Source of the DNA: Talinum fruticosum
Taxonomy: Eukaryota; Streptophyta; Magnoliopsida; Caryophyllales; Talinaceae
Reading direction: 5' to 3'
Assembly: GCA_021018815.1 (NCBI GenBank)
Contig: JAITYX010000066.1
Coordinates: 1,674,001-1,738,000 of the forward strand
Length of the DNA: 64,000 bases
Shown: one piece after another, positions 20,352 to 31,590 of the stretch
How positions within the stretch are numbered: position 1 is the first letter of the stretch
Layout of the letters: each line of letters starts with the position of its first letter
The notes under the pieces: model-generated
Seen by the model: only the letters and a program-made list of their open reading frames with translations
Database searches by the model: none
What the model was told of the DNA's origin: nothing
Program-made: the position numbers and the translations under genes

Positions 20352-22371
20352 CTATAGGAACCACGGCCGGCAGAGGCCACCAAGCTTCCCCACTTGTGTC
20401 GAGTCTCTTTTTAAAGATTGATTTTGAAGACGGTTTTAGAAAGTCGATTTTGGAATGTGGGGATGAACCTTTCATTAAGATTTCCGAGTTTTATTAAATT
20501 TGATTAGGCAAAGTTGAATGGTGGTTTTATTAACCATTTTATTTTAGTAATTATTTTTAAAATTCCGAGGATATTATTTCTTAACCGAACGATAAATAAA
20601 ATTAGGGTTTTGAATCTACCGTGAGGCTTTAGGGCCGGATCGGTGTGAAACCACCAATATGGACCGAAGCCCCGCCTATCGAACACTCGGTGCAGGCGGT
20701 AGCCTGCACCCGTGGTGACCGGCGCTTGGCCGGAGGCCGGTGCTAAAGAGATCAGCCTTACTGTTCGATCGAAATAGCCGGAAGTAAATTAATAGAAGTA
20801 AACCAAAAAGAGGGAGTCGCCGACCAGCTTTTAAGAAAGAAAAACTAAATAAAATAAAATAAAAAATTGCTCTTCCAATCTTAGTATGGGAAAACTTAGA
20901 TTGAAAGAGGCTAAAAATGACTCCATCGGTTTTGAACCGAGAATCGGATTCGGGGTGAGGGTACAAAACGTAGGGATAAACCCTTCCGTTCCACCCGTTT
21001 GAAAACGATCATTACTAATTCGAGTAGTGAGTTAAAATAATGTGACAAAACACAAGCATACAACAACATGCGATAAAGAATTAAAGCAAGCAAGACATAA
21101 TTAAGGAAAGTGATAAAGGCGTAAATTAAAGGAAAGCGGTAAAGGTAGAAATGAAAAGTAAAAGCGAAAGAAAAGTGAAAAGGAAAAGAAAGCGAGAAAT
21201 CTAAAAGATTACATCGGGTGAGGAGGAATTAAAAGCAATACATTGTTTGTCCATAATACGAAAAGTAATAAAGAAAGCATAAAATAAAAAAATCGTTGTG
21301 AAAACTGGATCTGTACCCTCGGGTTGTCCCACTCGCTGATTTGGATCTCGGATCCGGACCTCTTGATGCGATGATGGCAAATGAGAGGGGCTTTTGTGAG
21401 TTTTTGGTGTATTTAGGTAGGCGGATGTGTGACTAATGGAGTTTAGGGATCTAATGTATCGAGTATGATGGAAGTAGAGAAGGAATACGGCTGAAAAGAG
21501 ACCAAGAGATCGGAACACAAAGATGAGTATTCGGTAGCTCTTAGGTGAATTTCAAGCAACGTGGTATTAAGGCAGGAAGCCTTGTGGGAATGAGAGCCAA
21601 AGCTCTCTATTTATAGGGAGAGGTTAGGTCAAGGAAGTGAGCTAGGGTCAGCTCGGCCAACCGTCCAAAGCTAGCAGCAAAAACTGGACCAAGATCAAAG
21701 TGATAAGACCTGGATAAAGCAAAGGACGGAACCCGATAAGATTTAGTTTACGGTGCCGGCCACCAAGAGTGTTGCCTAGGGTTTCACGCCCTAGCATGCT
21801 TCCAAGGGAGTCTCTGGGCAAAACGTAGCGTGCCGCTTAAACTTTTGGGATGGCAGGCGCTGGTCATAACACCTTTCTAAAAATGAAAAGTTTCCATTTT
21901 TGGCAAGTTTTCATTTTTGGCGCTTCTATTTTTGGCGAGTTTCATTTTTGATGCGAGGTGTGTGCTCCTAGTCTTGGGTGGACTATCTTGGAGCCAAAAC
22001 GCAACACTTTGATGCTCGTGATCATAAAATGCAGTGTCTAAAGTCATCTTGAGGTCTTCAACTCCTCATCCGGTTGGATCGAAGTGAACGCAAAATTTTG
22101 AGCCCGGAATTTCCTAGTACGCAACACTCGGACTCCGTCGTCTCTAGAGGCTTGGCCCGGTTTTGGATCGTCCGAAAGAAAAGGGGATTTTGGATCGACC
22201 CAAGGCAGTAAGGCTATTTATGTGGTGCTGGAGGCTCTTTGTGGTTTATCGGCTTTCGTCGCACCAATCGAGCACGATCCATGATCCGGATCCTCAAAAA
22301 GGACTCGGGATTTCATCATCGGGCAAACAAATAAAAGATAGAGAAAAAGATGATACTTTTTGGTGTCTACA
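20352..22371 (-). repeat. Tat-like gypsy LTR 3, full length
   Basis: 2020 bp. The minus strand starts TGTAGACACCAAAAAGTATC at 22371. A local repeat of the type TTTTTGGCGAGTTTCATTTT occurs at 21870-21955. TATA with palindrome near 21594-21618. Aligned along its length with LTR 1. Confidence 0.85.
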
Positions 22372-22459
22372 CCCGTGTTAACCTTTTATTTTATAAATGC
22401 ATCCCTTCTAAAAGTATATGTGTGTTGTACGTATTAGCTATATAATTACTACTATTAAT
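22372..22459. other. Short flank between two LTRs
   Basis: A/T-rich, no ORF. Ends with TTAAT, the target site duplicated at 25146-25150. Confidence 0.6.
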
Positions 22460-25145
22460 TGTAACGCCCCAGCTACCATCCCTTAATAATTCTCTAACTC
22501 AAGAACATTAGGTCAGGTCGCAGCGGAAGTTAACGTCCGAAGGCGTTACCGCCGCCCTAACAAGAGGACAAGGCTAGATTGAAATACCATAATAACTAGT
22601 GTCCAACAGCTAGGCTTCGGTAGGTTTGGGTAACGTTAAATGTTACGTTGTAGAGTGTCATGCCGATTACTTAAGTAAATTAACCCCACAGATACAGTTC
22701 TAGTACATATTTACAGACATTAGTGGCCAATACAAAAGGAATTACGCCATGTCTAGCTACAACCCAAAATCAAACCCAAAATTAGTGAGGTTGAGCATCA
22801 CCGGGGCATCTAACCCATCACAGGACAATGGCAATGAAATATCCGGCTATGTCTTGCTCCCACCAGAGCTTCTTAGGCGAAGGGTCATGTAACGATGCCT
22901 TTCCTAAAAACAAAACATCAAAATAATTTAAAGAATGAGTCGAACTCAGTACGAACATTCCCGCACGAGTAAAATAATTTTGAAACATATTGATTGAGCG
23001 CGCGCATTTCAATTCATTTTAGTTTGAAATCGGGGGAGAGAATATAATTAAAACTTGCTTGCTCGGTTATTATCCGAAAGTGGAACCCCTTGATAATTGA
23101 TACGATCTTAGTAAGGTGCACACCTCCCGGGTCGACCGAGAACCCGAGTTGAAGCCGTGCGGGTTGGGCGTAAGCCCCGATAATTGATGGGCATAAGCCC
23201 CGATAATTGATAATTGGGCGGGGACCACTTGATTAGGTGGCAAAACTTAATTTACAAATGATTCATTATTAGTTATATATATGAGAAATGTTGAGATTTG
23301 ATGAAACATATGAGTTTTCGAAAGGTACGAGCAATGAACGTACTCGAGCCGAGGATGTTTGCTTTCTCCCCTTTTTATGAAAATTTAAGTTACTAACTTT
23401 CCGGCAATCGAAGTGGCCTCGCTCTGCTTTCAAATAGATTTCCCTTGTTAATAAGGTTTTTCTTGAATTTTAATACTTGAATTCGTATAGTCGTTGGTAA
23501 TTTGATTTATTTTCTTTATTTGTTATGTAATCAATTAAGCTAAGATTTTTGTTACTCCACTCCCTTGCACTAATTCTGTTTGGATCATGATTGAGCATGT
23601 ATTCGTTAAGGTAGTCGACTAAATCAAGCAGTGATATTCACACGATGTGATGCGTTACGGACTCAAATTAAGAAATGAAATTACGCATATACATGTATAT
23701 ATATACTTATGCATGTATACAAGTACCTAAACACTTCATAGTTAATATTGTTATTATTATTATTGCCGTTGTTATTGTTATAAATAGATGCAACTAATTC
23801 GATTAATTATCTAAGGCTAACTTATCTTCGACCCATATTCCTAACGTAATTTCTTTATTTCTCACTTCATCGAGTTCAAACCCATAACTAAGTGATTACT
23901 CAACCTACCAATGCCTTTCTACATGGAGGCTTCACAATTAACCATGTTGCTCAAATTCATACATATATCAACTTAAGGTCGGGGCATTACTTCCCCACAA
24001 CTCACATTCGCAATCACAATTACGCATGCTTAACATTTGAACTATTTCCTCAAATTTCTGCAGTTACACATTAGCCAGCTCAACCTATGTATATACTCCG
24101 CCCTACGTTTGCTCAATACAGTCATTCTCCAAAATCTCGTAATTCATCCAATACTCAATTAAATAAGTAAACATCCCTAATTTCGTTCTCTACATTATAA
24201 TTTCTCAATAACAGTTTCATTCCTTCGCATTTATCCATAATCAATCCATCAAGCCACAACTCTACCATCCACACCAAATCGAATTTCTCAAAATCAATCC
24301 TCAAATTCACTCAACACATACTTCTAAGTCATATGCTTCAATTTATAGTTACAATTGCCTAAATAAATCGGAACTTGATAATTTAGGGTTTAGCATGTTT
24401 ACCTTCAGATTCGAAGAGGAGAAGTTGAGGAGGACGAGCGAGAGGTGATGGTGGTCGGCAACCGCACCGGCAACCGCCCGGCAGAGGTGGCGATGAACTC
24501 CGGCTAGTGGTTGGCCGTCAGTGGCCGCGGCAGGAAACCCTGCAGCGCCTAGCGGGAGGCAGAGAGAGACGGCGAGAGCGCGAGAAAGGGAGGAAGCGAG
24601 ATAGAGAGGGACGGGGACGACCGGCGCCGGTCTCCCGCCGGCGTCGCCACTGTGGCTGGCCGGAGAAGTGCCGCGAGGAAGAGGAAGCAGGGAAAGGGAG
24701 GAGCAGGGAAGCAGGGAACGGGAGGAGCACGGGAAGCAGGGGAACGGGAGGAGCAGGGGAATGAAGCAAATGAAGGTTTGAAACCGAGCTTGCCCAATTG
24801 TCTCGATCTTAACCGCCTTCCTCTTTTTTTTTTTTTTTTTTCCAGATTATTCTATGTCCGGATTTTTCTTAAAAAAATCTGGCTTATTTATTTTATTTTT
24901 ACTTTTATTTATTATTATTATTATTGTTACTTTTTAATTTTATTTTAACCATGACGTTCACAAATTATAACTTTATTATGAGGTTTCTATTAGGGCCACT
25001 TCGTTGCCTTAACGGCATAGCGCATGTATGAAAAAAATACTTTAAATATAAAATGTCGAATTGAAGTGCACGCGCTCAATCATATAAATCTTATAATTAA
25101 TGAATTAATTAAATAAACAATGTGGTTTAGGGTCGGGTTGTTACA
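22460..25145 (-). mobile_element. Solo LTR, Ty3/gypsy type, with perfect target duplication
   Basis: 2686 bp starting TGTAACGCCCC and ending GTTACA, flanked by TTAAT at 22455-22459 and 25146-25150. No internal region or second LTR, so it is the product of LTR-LTR recombination. The reverse strand begins TGTAACAACCCGACC, typical of plant gypsy LTRs, hence the minus assignment (moderate confidence). It contains a purine-rich block (24410-24770) and a T18 run at 24824-24841. The same LTR family is at 59256-63719. Confidence 0.85.
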
Positions 25146-25150
25146 TTAAT

Positions 25151-26335
25151 CGAGTAGCATGTACCATCAAACAAACAATTAATGATCAATCCGCAGCTTT
25201 ACGATCCGAATTAATTCTTAATTACACATGTATGGCTTAATCTTTGAGACAAGCACATGACTACTTGAAGGATCAACCACGTAGCACCCTTCATCGGACA
25301 CCTACGTGCTTAAGCCACTACGAGCCAAAGGAGGGTCAACACACACACGACCATCGCTCCCGCTTAGTGTTTCAATTGAGCATTACCACCCATGCTGTGG
25401 AAGCACACCCACAATATTGTTTTGTATCCCAAAGCACAGCTAGAGCACATGGCCCAAGTCGCATGTGCATAGAGGCAGCACATGGATGGTCGATCGCACC
25501 GGCTTGAAAGGCTCACCCCGCGGCCCATGGGGGTCGAGCAAAAGTTCATCTAATAAGGGTCGGTGCTTGCCTTCACAAGACATGTAATATAAGAAACCTT
25601 CTTTTAACTAGGGCTTGCCCACCCCTAGATTAACCTTTGAAGAGGATCGTTGGCGCGTGGTTCACGGCTAGGAGTCTCGCCAACACAAACAAGCCAAACG
25701 CAACTTACACATCCCCTGCGAATCCGCTAAGACACAACCCCGCACGTCCCGACACCTACAACATATTATAGACACGGAAAACGTGTCACTCTTATCTCTT
25801 TTATTTCTATTATTTATTTGTTGGACCGTTGATGAAATCCCAGTCTTGTTTAGAAACTCACATCATGGTCGGAGTTCGATTGGCGTGACGGAAGCCACAA
25901 AAAATCCATCAACACCACAAAAATTAGCCTTTTGCTTTGCCAGCCCATAAACCCATTTTCTTTCAGGCGAACCATGTCCGAATCGGGCTCCCAATCAGGA
26001 GACTAAGGTCGACATCATGTTTTAGTTAAACTTGCGCATTAAACGCAAAGTTTCACTCCAAGAATTCCGAGCATGACATGAAAACCTCAAAGTCCGTATG
26101 ACTTCGTGTTGGCTCAGCGTCGTGTTTTTAGCATTAACTCACTAAAATGTTGCATTTTGTTCTCAGTAACCAACCAAGGCACAGAACTTGAGAAATCAAT
26201 ATGACACCGTTTATAACCGGTGTCTGCGTTTTATGGCTTAAACTACCAAACCGAGGCATCGCGTTTGGTTCTCGTGCCCAACCGAGGCACGAAACCCGGA
26301 GATGTGCGTATCTTAATTCCTATACCAGATTTTGG
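25151..26335. other. Unassigned sequence, no gene seen
   Basis: Moderately GC-rich. ORFs on both strands near 25244-25549 are short and overlap in opposite senses, with no family resemblance. Two related motifs (ACCAAGGCACAGAAC at 26175, ACCGAGGCACGAAAC at 26283) hint at a local diverged duplication. It may be part of an old transposon. Confidence 0.4.
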
Positions 26336-27130
26336 CTACATTGACTCCATATGCAATCTATAGGCTAAAATATCCATACAAATAATGAAGAGGTACGGAG
26401 ACAAATGATCCCCTTGTCCGAGAACTCTTGAAGGTCTAAAGTAGCCACATGATTCATCATTAATAATCAAGGAATACATAACGAAAGTAATGCACTCTCT
26501 TATATAATTAAGGTAGATGTCATGAAAACCCAATTCCTTTAAGCAAGCAAAAATAAAATCTCATTCAATTCTATCATATGATTTTTCCATATCTAAATTA
26601 CGTCCAACATATGCCGGTTTCCTTTTATATTACCAAACTTATTGATGATTTCATGTGCCAAAAGAATATTATCATGTATATCTCTGTTAGAAACAAAGTC
26701 ACTTTGGTAAGGACTAATGATTCTTTGTAGAACCACTCTTAATCTATTAATAATAACTTTGGAAATAATTTTATACAAGCTATTGCACAAGCTAATTGGT
26801 CTAAGTTACGTTGTAACCGAAGGGTTAGACACCTTTGGAATAAGAGCAATAAAGGTGTGATTAACTTCTCTAAGTAATTTACCATTCTTTAAAAAATCCA
26901 AAACACGAGTGAATAACATCCTTCCCAATAATTTTCCGAGTGTTGTTGAAAGAAACCTACCCCAAATCCATCGGGTTCGGGAGCTTTAGCCGATTCATTT
27001 GAAAAACAGTAGTTTTAACTTCTTCCGGAGTAAGCTGGTGCAATAAGTCGGTGATTATCCGTATCCGAAATTAGAGACATCATATTAACATTAATCGGAC
27101 AAGAACTTTGTCTTTGTGAAAGGAATCTAT
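26336..27130 (-). pseudogene. LINE-1 reverse transcriptase, N-terminal two thirds
   Basis: Motifs in order: APEPDGFG (about 26975), LRPISLCNSLYKIISKVI (about 26760-26810), IISPYQSDFVSNRDIHDN, then FACLKELGFHD and LGQGDHLSPYLFII (about 26380-26430). This is the L1-clade order. The expected catalytic YxDD is not present before the sequence changes at 26336. Frameshifts at about 26595 and 26535. Confidence 0.85.
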
Positions 27131-27600
27131 TAGAGAAATCTTTAACAAATTTCTATTTAATAATTTCTCTGTCACTAATCCGGACTCCGATACATCTTTA
27201 TTTGAGAGATGTTCATTCTTTGTTTCCTAACGAGTACAACATCTATGAAAGAATTTAGAATTCGATCACCCTTAGTTAACCACTCTTTCTTGTAATATTT
27301 CCCCAATATTTTTGATTAAACATGATCAATCTCTCTCTTTACTTTATTAGTCTTGAATGTTAATGAAGTAGTCTAAAGCTACACGGATCAACAATTAATC
27401 TATCTTCAACCTTTTGCAACTGCGAGGAATTTCTCTCTACCCACTCGGAGATAATTGTTGCATGTATTTTTAGCCCACCTTTTAAGGTTAACTTTAATAT
27501 TTTTTAATTTACAAACTATTTTGAACATACTCCTTCCTCTATGAGAAGTATTCCACTCGATCCTTAATGATCTTTTTAAACCTCATCGTAACTAGATTGA
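27131..27600 (-). other. LINE-1 linker between endonuclease and reverse transcriptase
   Basis: Degenerate region matching in position the connector of L1-type ORF2. No intact frame. Confidence 0.5.
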
Positions 27601-27831
27601 TTATTCCGGAACCGAAAACTCCTCCGCCAATTCCGTGATTTTTCGAGGATCCGTATTAAGTACAATATAACAATGATCCGAACATGAAAAAGGTCCATGT
27701 GAAATTGAACAATTTGGATATAAATTTATCCAATCCCTTCTTGCAATTGCTTCTATCCAATCTTTCATAAATGACTTGACCTCCGAGGAATTTTTTCCAT
27801 GTATAAATCCTACCAACAAAAGGAATACTTT
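27601..27831 (-). pseudogene. LINE-1 endonuclease, C-terminal part
   Basis: The frame contains ARRDWINLYPNCSISHGP followed by SCSDHC. SDH is the conserved C-terminal motif of APE-type endonucleases of LINEs. The preceding residues are across the LTR insertion at 31216-31580. Confidence 0.85.
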
Positions 27832-30800
27832 TGTAGGACCCTTAATTTTGGGTTAGCTAGTTATATGAGTTAAACTAATTATTTAGCCTTAATTGAATAA
27901 AGTAGGTCGAATGACTAAAATATATATATATATATATATATTCATGAATTTATTTGAGCGAATTATTATTAGTGAAGCGTAACTATTATTAGTAAAATGT
28001 ATTAATTTCTTCCTCTTAATTTTTCCGCCCGACCTAGCTAAATAAATACCCGAAACTGTTTATGTTACGTGTGTGGGTTTAATTATTATGAGGGTTAACA
28101 AAAGAAAAAGGGCAGAGGAATGTAATAAGGAGTATTAAGGGAGGGCAATTCGGTGTCAAGATAAGAATGGGCTTAGTGTAAATTGGGGTGTGCTGGCAAG
28201 TGGTGAAGGAGCTATAGCAAAAGGAAAAGAGGAAATTAAGTGAAAGAGAGGAAAGAGGGCTCGGGGAGCCGAAGCAGAAAATAAGAGGAGGAACAAAGGG
28301 AGAGGGAAAGGCGGAAATGGAGGACAAAATAGAGTACAAAGGGAGAGGGAGAGGGACAGAGCGCAAGAGCTAAGAGGCCGGTGGTCCGTGCCCCGCCTGA
28401 ACGGCGATAATGCCACGGCCAGTGAGCACAGGGAGGGAGAAGATCGGACCCAAAACGAAGCAGAGGAGGAAAGCGCAAGAGACCGAGGGCCCGAGCGTGA
28501 GGAAGAAAGAAAGAAGAAGAGGCTCGCTAGGGTGGCAAGAACGGCCGTCGACGAGCAAGAAAGCGCCGGCGAGTGAGAGTCCGAGCAAGAGCGAAAGACT
28601 GAGAAGAAGAGAAAGCGAAAGCGAGGGAGCAGAGACAAGAAAGGGCGAGAGACTCTGACTAGAACAGGGGAACGAATGGGAACAGCGAGAGGGAGACGAG
28701 GCCGACTATCAAAATAAAGGTGGTCGACGAGCAAGGGAGCAACGTTGACCGGTGAACAGAGGGGGAAACGGCAGACGAGCGAGACCAAAACCGGGCAAAA
28801 AACAGAGCAGGGTGAGACACAGAACACGAAAGGTTGGGAACCCGGGAACGAGAAACAAAGAAAGATGAAGGGGGAGGCAGAACTCCAAACCAATCGATTT
28901 CAATCCCTAAGAATTCAAGGTGGGTAGTCTTATACTTTAAATTTATAGTAATTTCAAAATCCAATTAAATTTTGTTGTGAATATTAAATGTTTATGCTAT
29001 AGAATGAATTTAGGAAGTAGTTAGGGCTGAATTAGAACCTGAGAAAATATGATTGAGTATTTAGGGGCTAAATTGGGACATTAGAGAATCTGATTGAATT
29101 AGATTGCTAAGACCTTATGGGTGATATTAGGAGTTCAGTTAGTGACATTAGAATTCTTGTGATTTCGGTTGTAGAAGATTAGTTGAGGAGATAGTTGAAT
29201 CATTTATGACTTCCTGAAGTTTCTGAGTTAGATTCTAAGTAATTATCTTGTGAATTGGAGATTTAGAGTAAAAGTGGAGTAGAAGTGCATCCCAATTAAT
29301 GTATAATTAAGGTATGGAGGTAGAAAGCGGTCGTTGGGATAAATTGAGTTAGAGATACCTCAATCCTTGAGTTTGAACTAAACTTGAAAATAAGCGAGAA
29401 CTAAAGGAATTTGAGTGGTGAAATGAGAATAAGAGTTATATAGTTAAGTATGAGCAAGGAAGAGTTGGATAATAATATGGAAACATAATCTAAGAATTTG
29501 AGGTAAGGATGAGATTATGTGAAGAGTTGCGACCTTTGGGTTAAGCTATAATTATTTGTGGATATTGTGGCTCTTGTGAACTAAATTAGTGAAAGTAAAG
29601 ATTAGGAAGATACAATATGCGGGTTCGAATTGAATATGGTAGTTTGTGACGAGTTGTGACAATTTGGGCTAAATTATGATGGGTTGTGATTATGTATGGT
29701 TTTACCATTTGTGGTTATTGTGGGTCGGAGGAATTTTAGTTGTTGAGTTCATTGTGCTTAAAAATGAATTGAGTTAAGGAATATGAATGTTGGAGTGTAG
29801 GAAAGGAGTGGGAATTTGGAGTATCAAGGGAATAGGTATCTATATTGATTGATCGTGACTTTGAAAACGAGTGAAGCAAGAATTACGTACATGGGAAATA
29901 GGAGACTTGCTTGAATAGCATATGGATGAATATGAGATGTTAAGTACTTGGGTGAATCCTTGAGTTAGTGTGCTAGTTTGGAATGTTAAGTCTTAGCATA
30001 GAGATGCTTGACACGAGAAGTGATTTAATTTTAAATAGTACTCAAAAGTTAGTTTTGGAAAAAGTTCAAATGTTTATGCAAAACGCTACTTGACTATGAT
30101 ACTTGAGAAATGCTTTTCGAACGTGAAATGTGTTCTAAAGAAGCAAAACTTATTTGAAAAAGTGAATCGGATTTGAGAAAGTTGTTTGAAACGAACGTGA
30201 TGAATGATTATGTGCAAATTGTTTTGAATCAACTTGGCTAGGATCGTTTAGCATACCGAAGGATTCGAAATGGGGTGCTCATATGTGAGGAGGCCTGGCT
30301 AGAAACTTCGAGGGAAGGGTTCCAATAGGGTTCCTAAGGATCGGGATGCCCAACCGGAGACTTCTTAGAAGATAGGTCCGGGAGGCTTTTATCCGGGTCG
30401 CGCCCGGAGAAACTAAGAGAATTATGAGAAATTATGAAGTGTTAGTTCAAGTCCATAAATCCCGGAAAGTTGATTCGGTTTTAAAAGAATTGTTAATGAT
30501 TGTAAGATCGTGCTTTTAAATGATTGAAGCGTTATAATCTTTAAATTGCAAACGATTTCATTGAAAAGTATCTAGATTTGTATTATGTTATTATTTATTC
30601 ATAGATTTTATTATTATGAGTAGTATGGGTAAAAAATTTCTGTTTTAAGAGTGTAAGACTTTCCGGTGAGCTCGTGGTTTGCTCACCCCCACAAATTCCC
30701 TCTTTTTCCCTCCCCAATGTTGCAGGTACACCCTCGTAAGGCATGTCTTATACTTTAGCATACACTCGGACTCCTACCGATTGTTGTTTGCTATTTGCTT

Positions 30801-31215
30801 GAGTGATTCAAGTTGTAGACGTGCATTTCCGATATTTCTAAATATTGTAGTTTGTAATTTAGTTCATATAGTTTGTACCGGATGTATCATGAACCATTTA
30901 GATTGTTTTAAATTTTAACGTATGACTGGTTGGACTCGGCGTGTGGGCGTTGAGTTCTATACTCCGAGCGTGTGACTCGTTGAGTTATATTATGATTTTT
31001 ATGCGGGGTTTTAAAGCTTTAAGCCTAGGGTATAGTCCTTATTACAAACGGAACTCTTCCGAAATTTTTAGAAAATGGTCAACTCTTTTGGAAAATTTAC
31101 TCTATTACCTTAAGTTTGGAATTAGAAAGCCAAACCAACACTCGAAAGAGCCTTGGGAGATACTTTGAGAAACTCGGCGATGTAATACTCCTAGTGGGTG
31201 TTATGGGATGTTACA
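27832..31215 (+). mobile_element. Solo LTR inserted in the LINE-1 endonuclease
   Basis: 3384 bp starting TGTAGGACCC and ending GGGATGTTACA. Flanks are ACTTT (27827-27831) and ACTTC (31216-31220), a target duplication with one mismatch. Rejoining the flanks restores the order of the LINE endonuclease motifs. Contains a purine-rich block at 28200-28900 and a (TA)n tract at about 27921-27941. Likely Ty3/gypsy; + orientation by its GTGTTA...TTACA 3' end. Confidence 0.8.
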
Positions 31216-31590
31216 ACTTCCCCCGTATATTATTGATAAAGTTTCTTAACCTTTGAAAATTAACCAGAGAAAGACTTTGAACCCCATTTTGTCATTGAAA
31301 CTTTCCAATTCATTAAAATCTGCAATAATACCCCGAATATGATTCTAGAAAGCATTTTTATCAATAGCTTGAGTTAGTCCATAAATCCCTGAAATGATAC
31401 TCTTCTTTTGATTACTTTTGTCAATTACATGAAAATAAATAGTCCTTTGATCTTTGACCAACATATTATCTGTTACATTGGTTGAATTCTATAGCACCCA
31501 CATACCTCCACAATGATTATGTGGAAGAACAAAATCATAATGCTCATAGTCTAAAGAAGAAATATTTTTTCAGTATTAACAGCATTGTTC
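31216..31590 (-). pseudogene. LINE-1 endonuclease, N-terminal part
   Basis: Minus-strand motifs: HYDFVLPHNHCGGMWVL (about 31530-31490), then TIYFHVIDKSNQKKSIISGI (about 31440-31390) and a degenerate GDFN region (IADFNELESFNDKMG, about 31330-31270). These are the middle strands of the APE-type endonuclease fold. Confidence 0.75.

Larger units (their letters stand above)
26336..31590 (-). mobile_element. L1-type LINE (LINE-1), truncated and split by an LTR
   Basis: On the minus strand: endonuclease (31580-31216, then 27831-27601) followed by the reverse transcriptase (about 27130-26336). The endonuclease is interrupted by the solo LTR 27832-31215. The reverse transcriptase ends after the QGDHLSPYLFIICMD motif, before the catalytic YADD box, so the 3' part is missing. 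Many stops are present. Confidence 0.85.

Noticed and set aside
24507..24948. Arg/Glu/Gly-rich + strand ORFs
   Set aside because: Same kind of low-complexity block in the sister solo LTR; the homologous place at 62839 does not conserve the protein.
25244..25549. Overlapping ORFs on both strands in a GC-richer stretch
   Set aside because: Opposed frames of like length and no family pattern; no sign of a gene.
28156..28964. Minus-strand ORF of 245 codons rich in Ser, Phe, Leu, Pro
   Set aside because: It lies in the purine/pyrimidine-biased block of a solo LTR; composition alone keeps the frame open, no family pattern, and overlapping ORFs are open on both strands.
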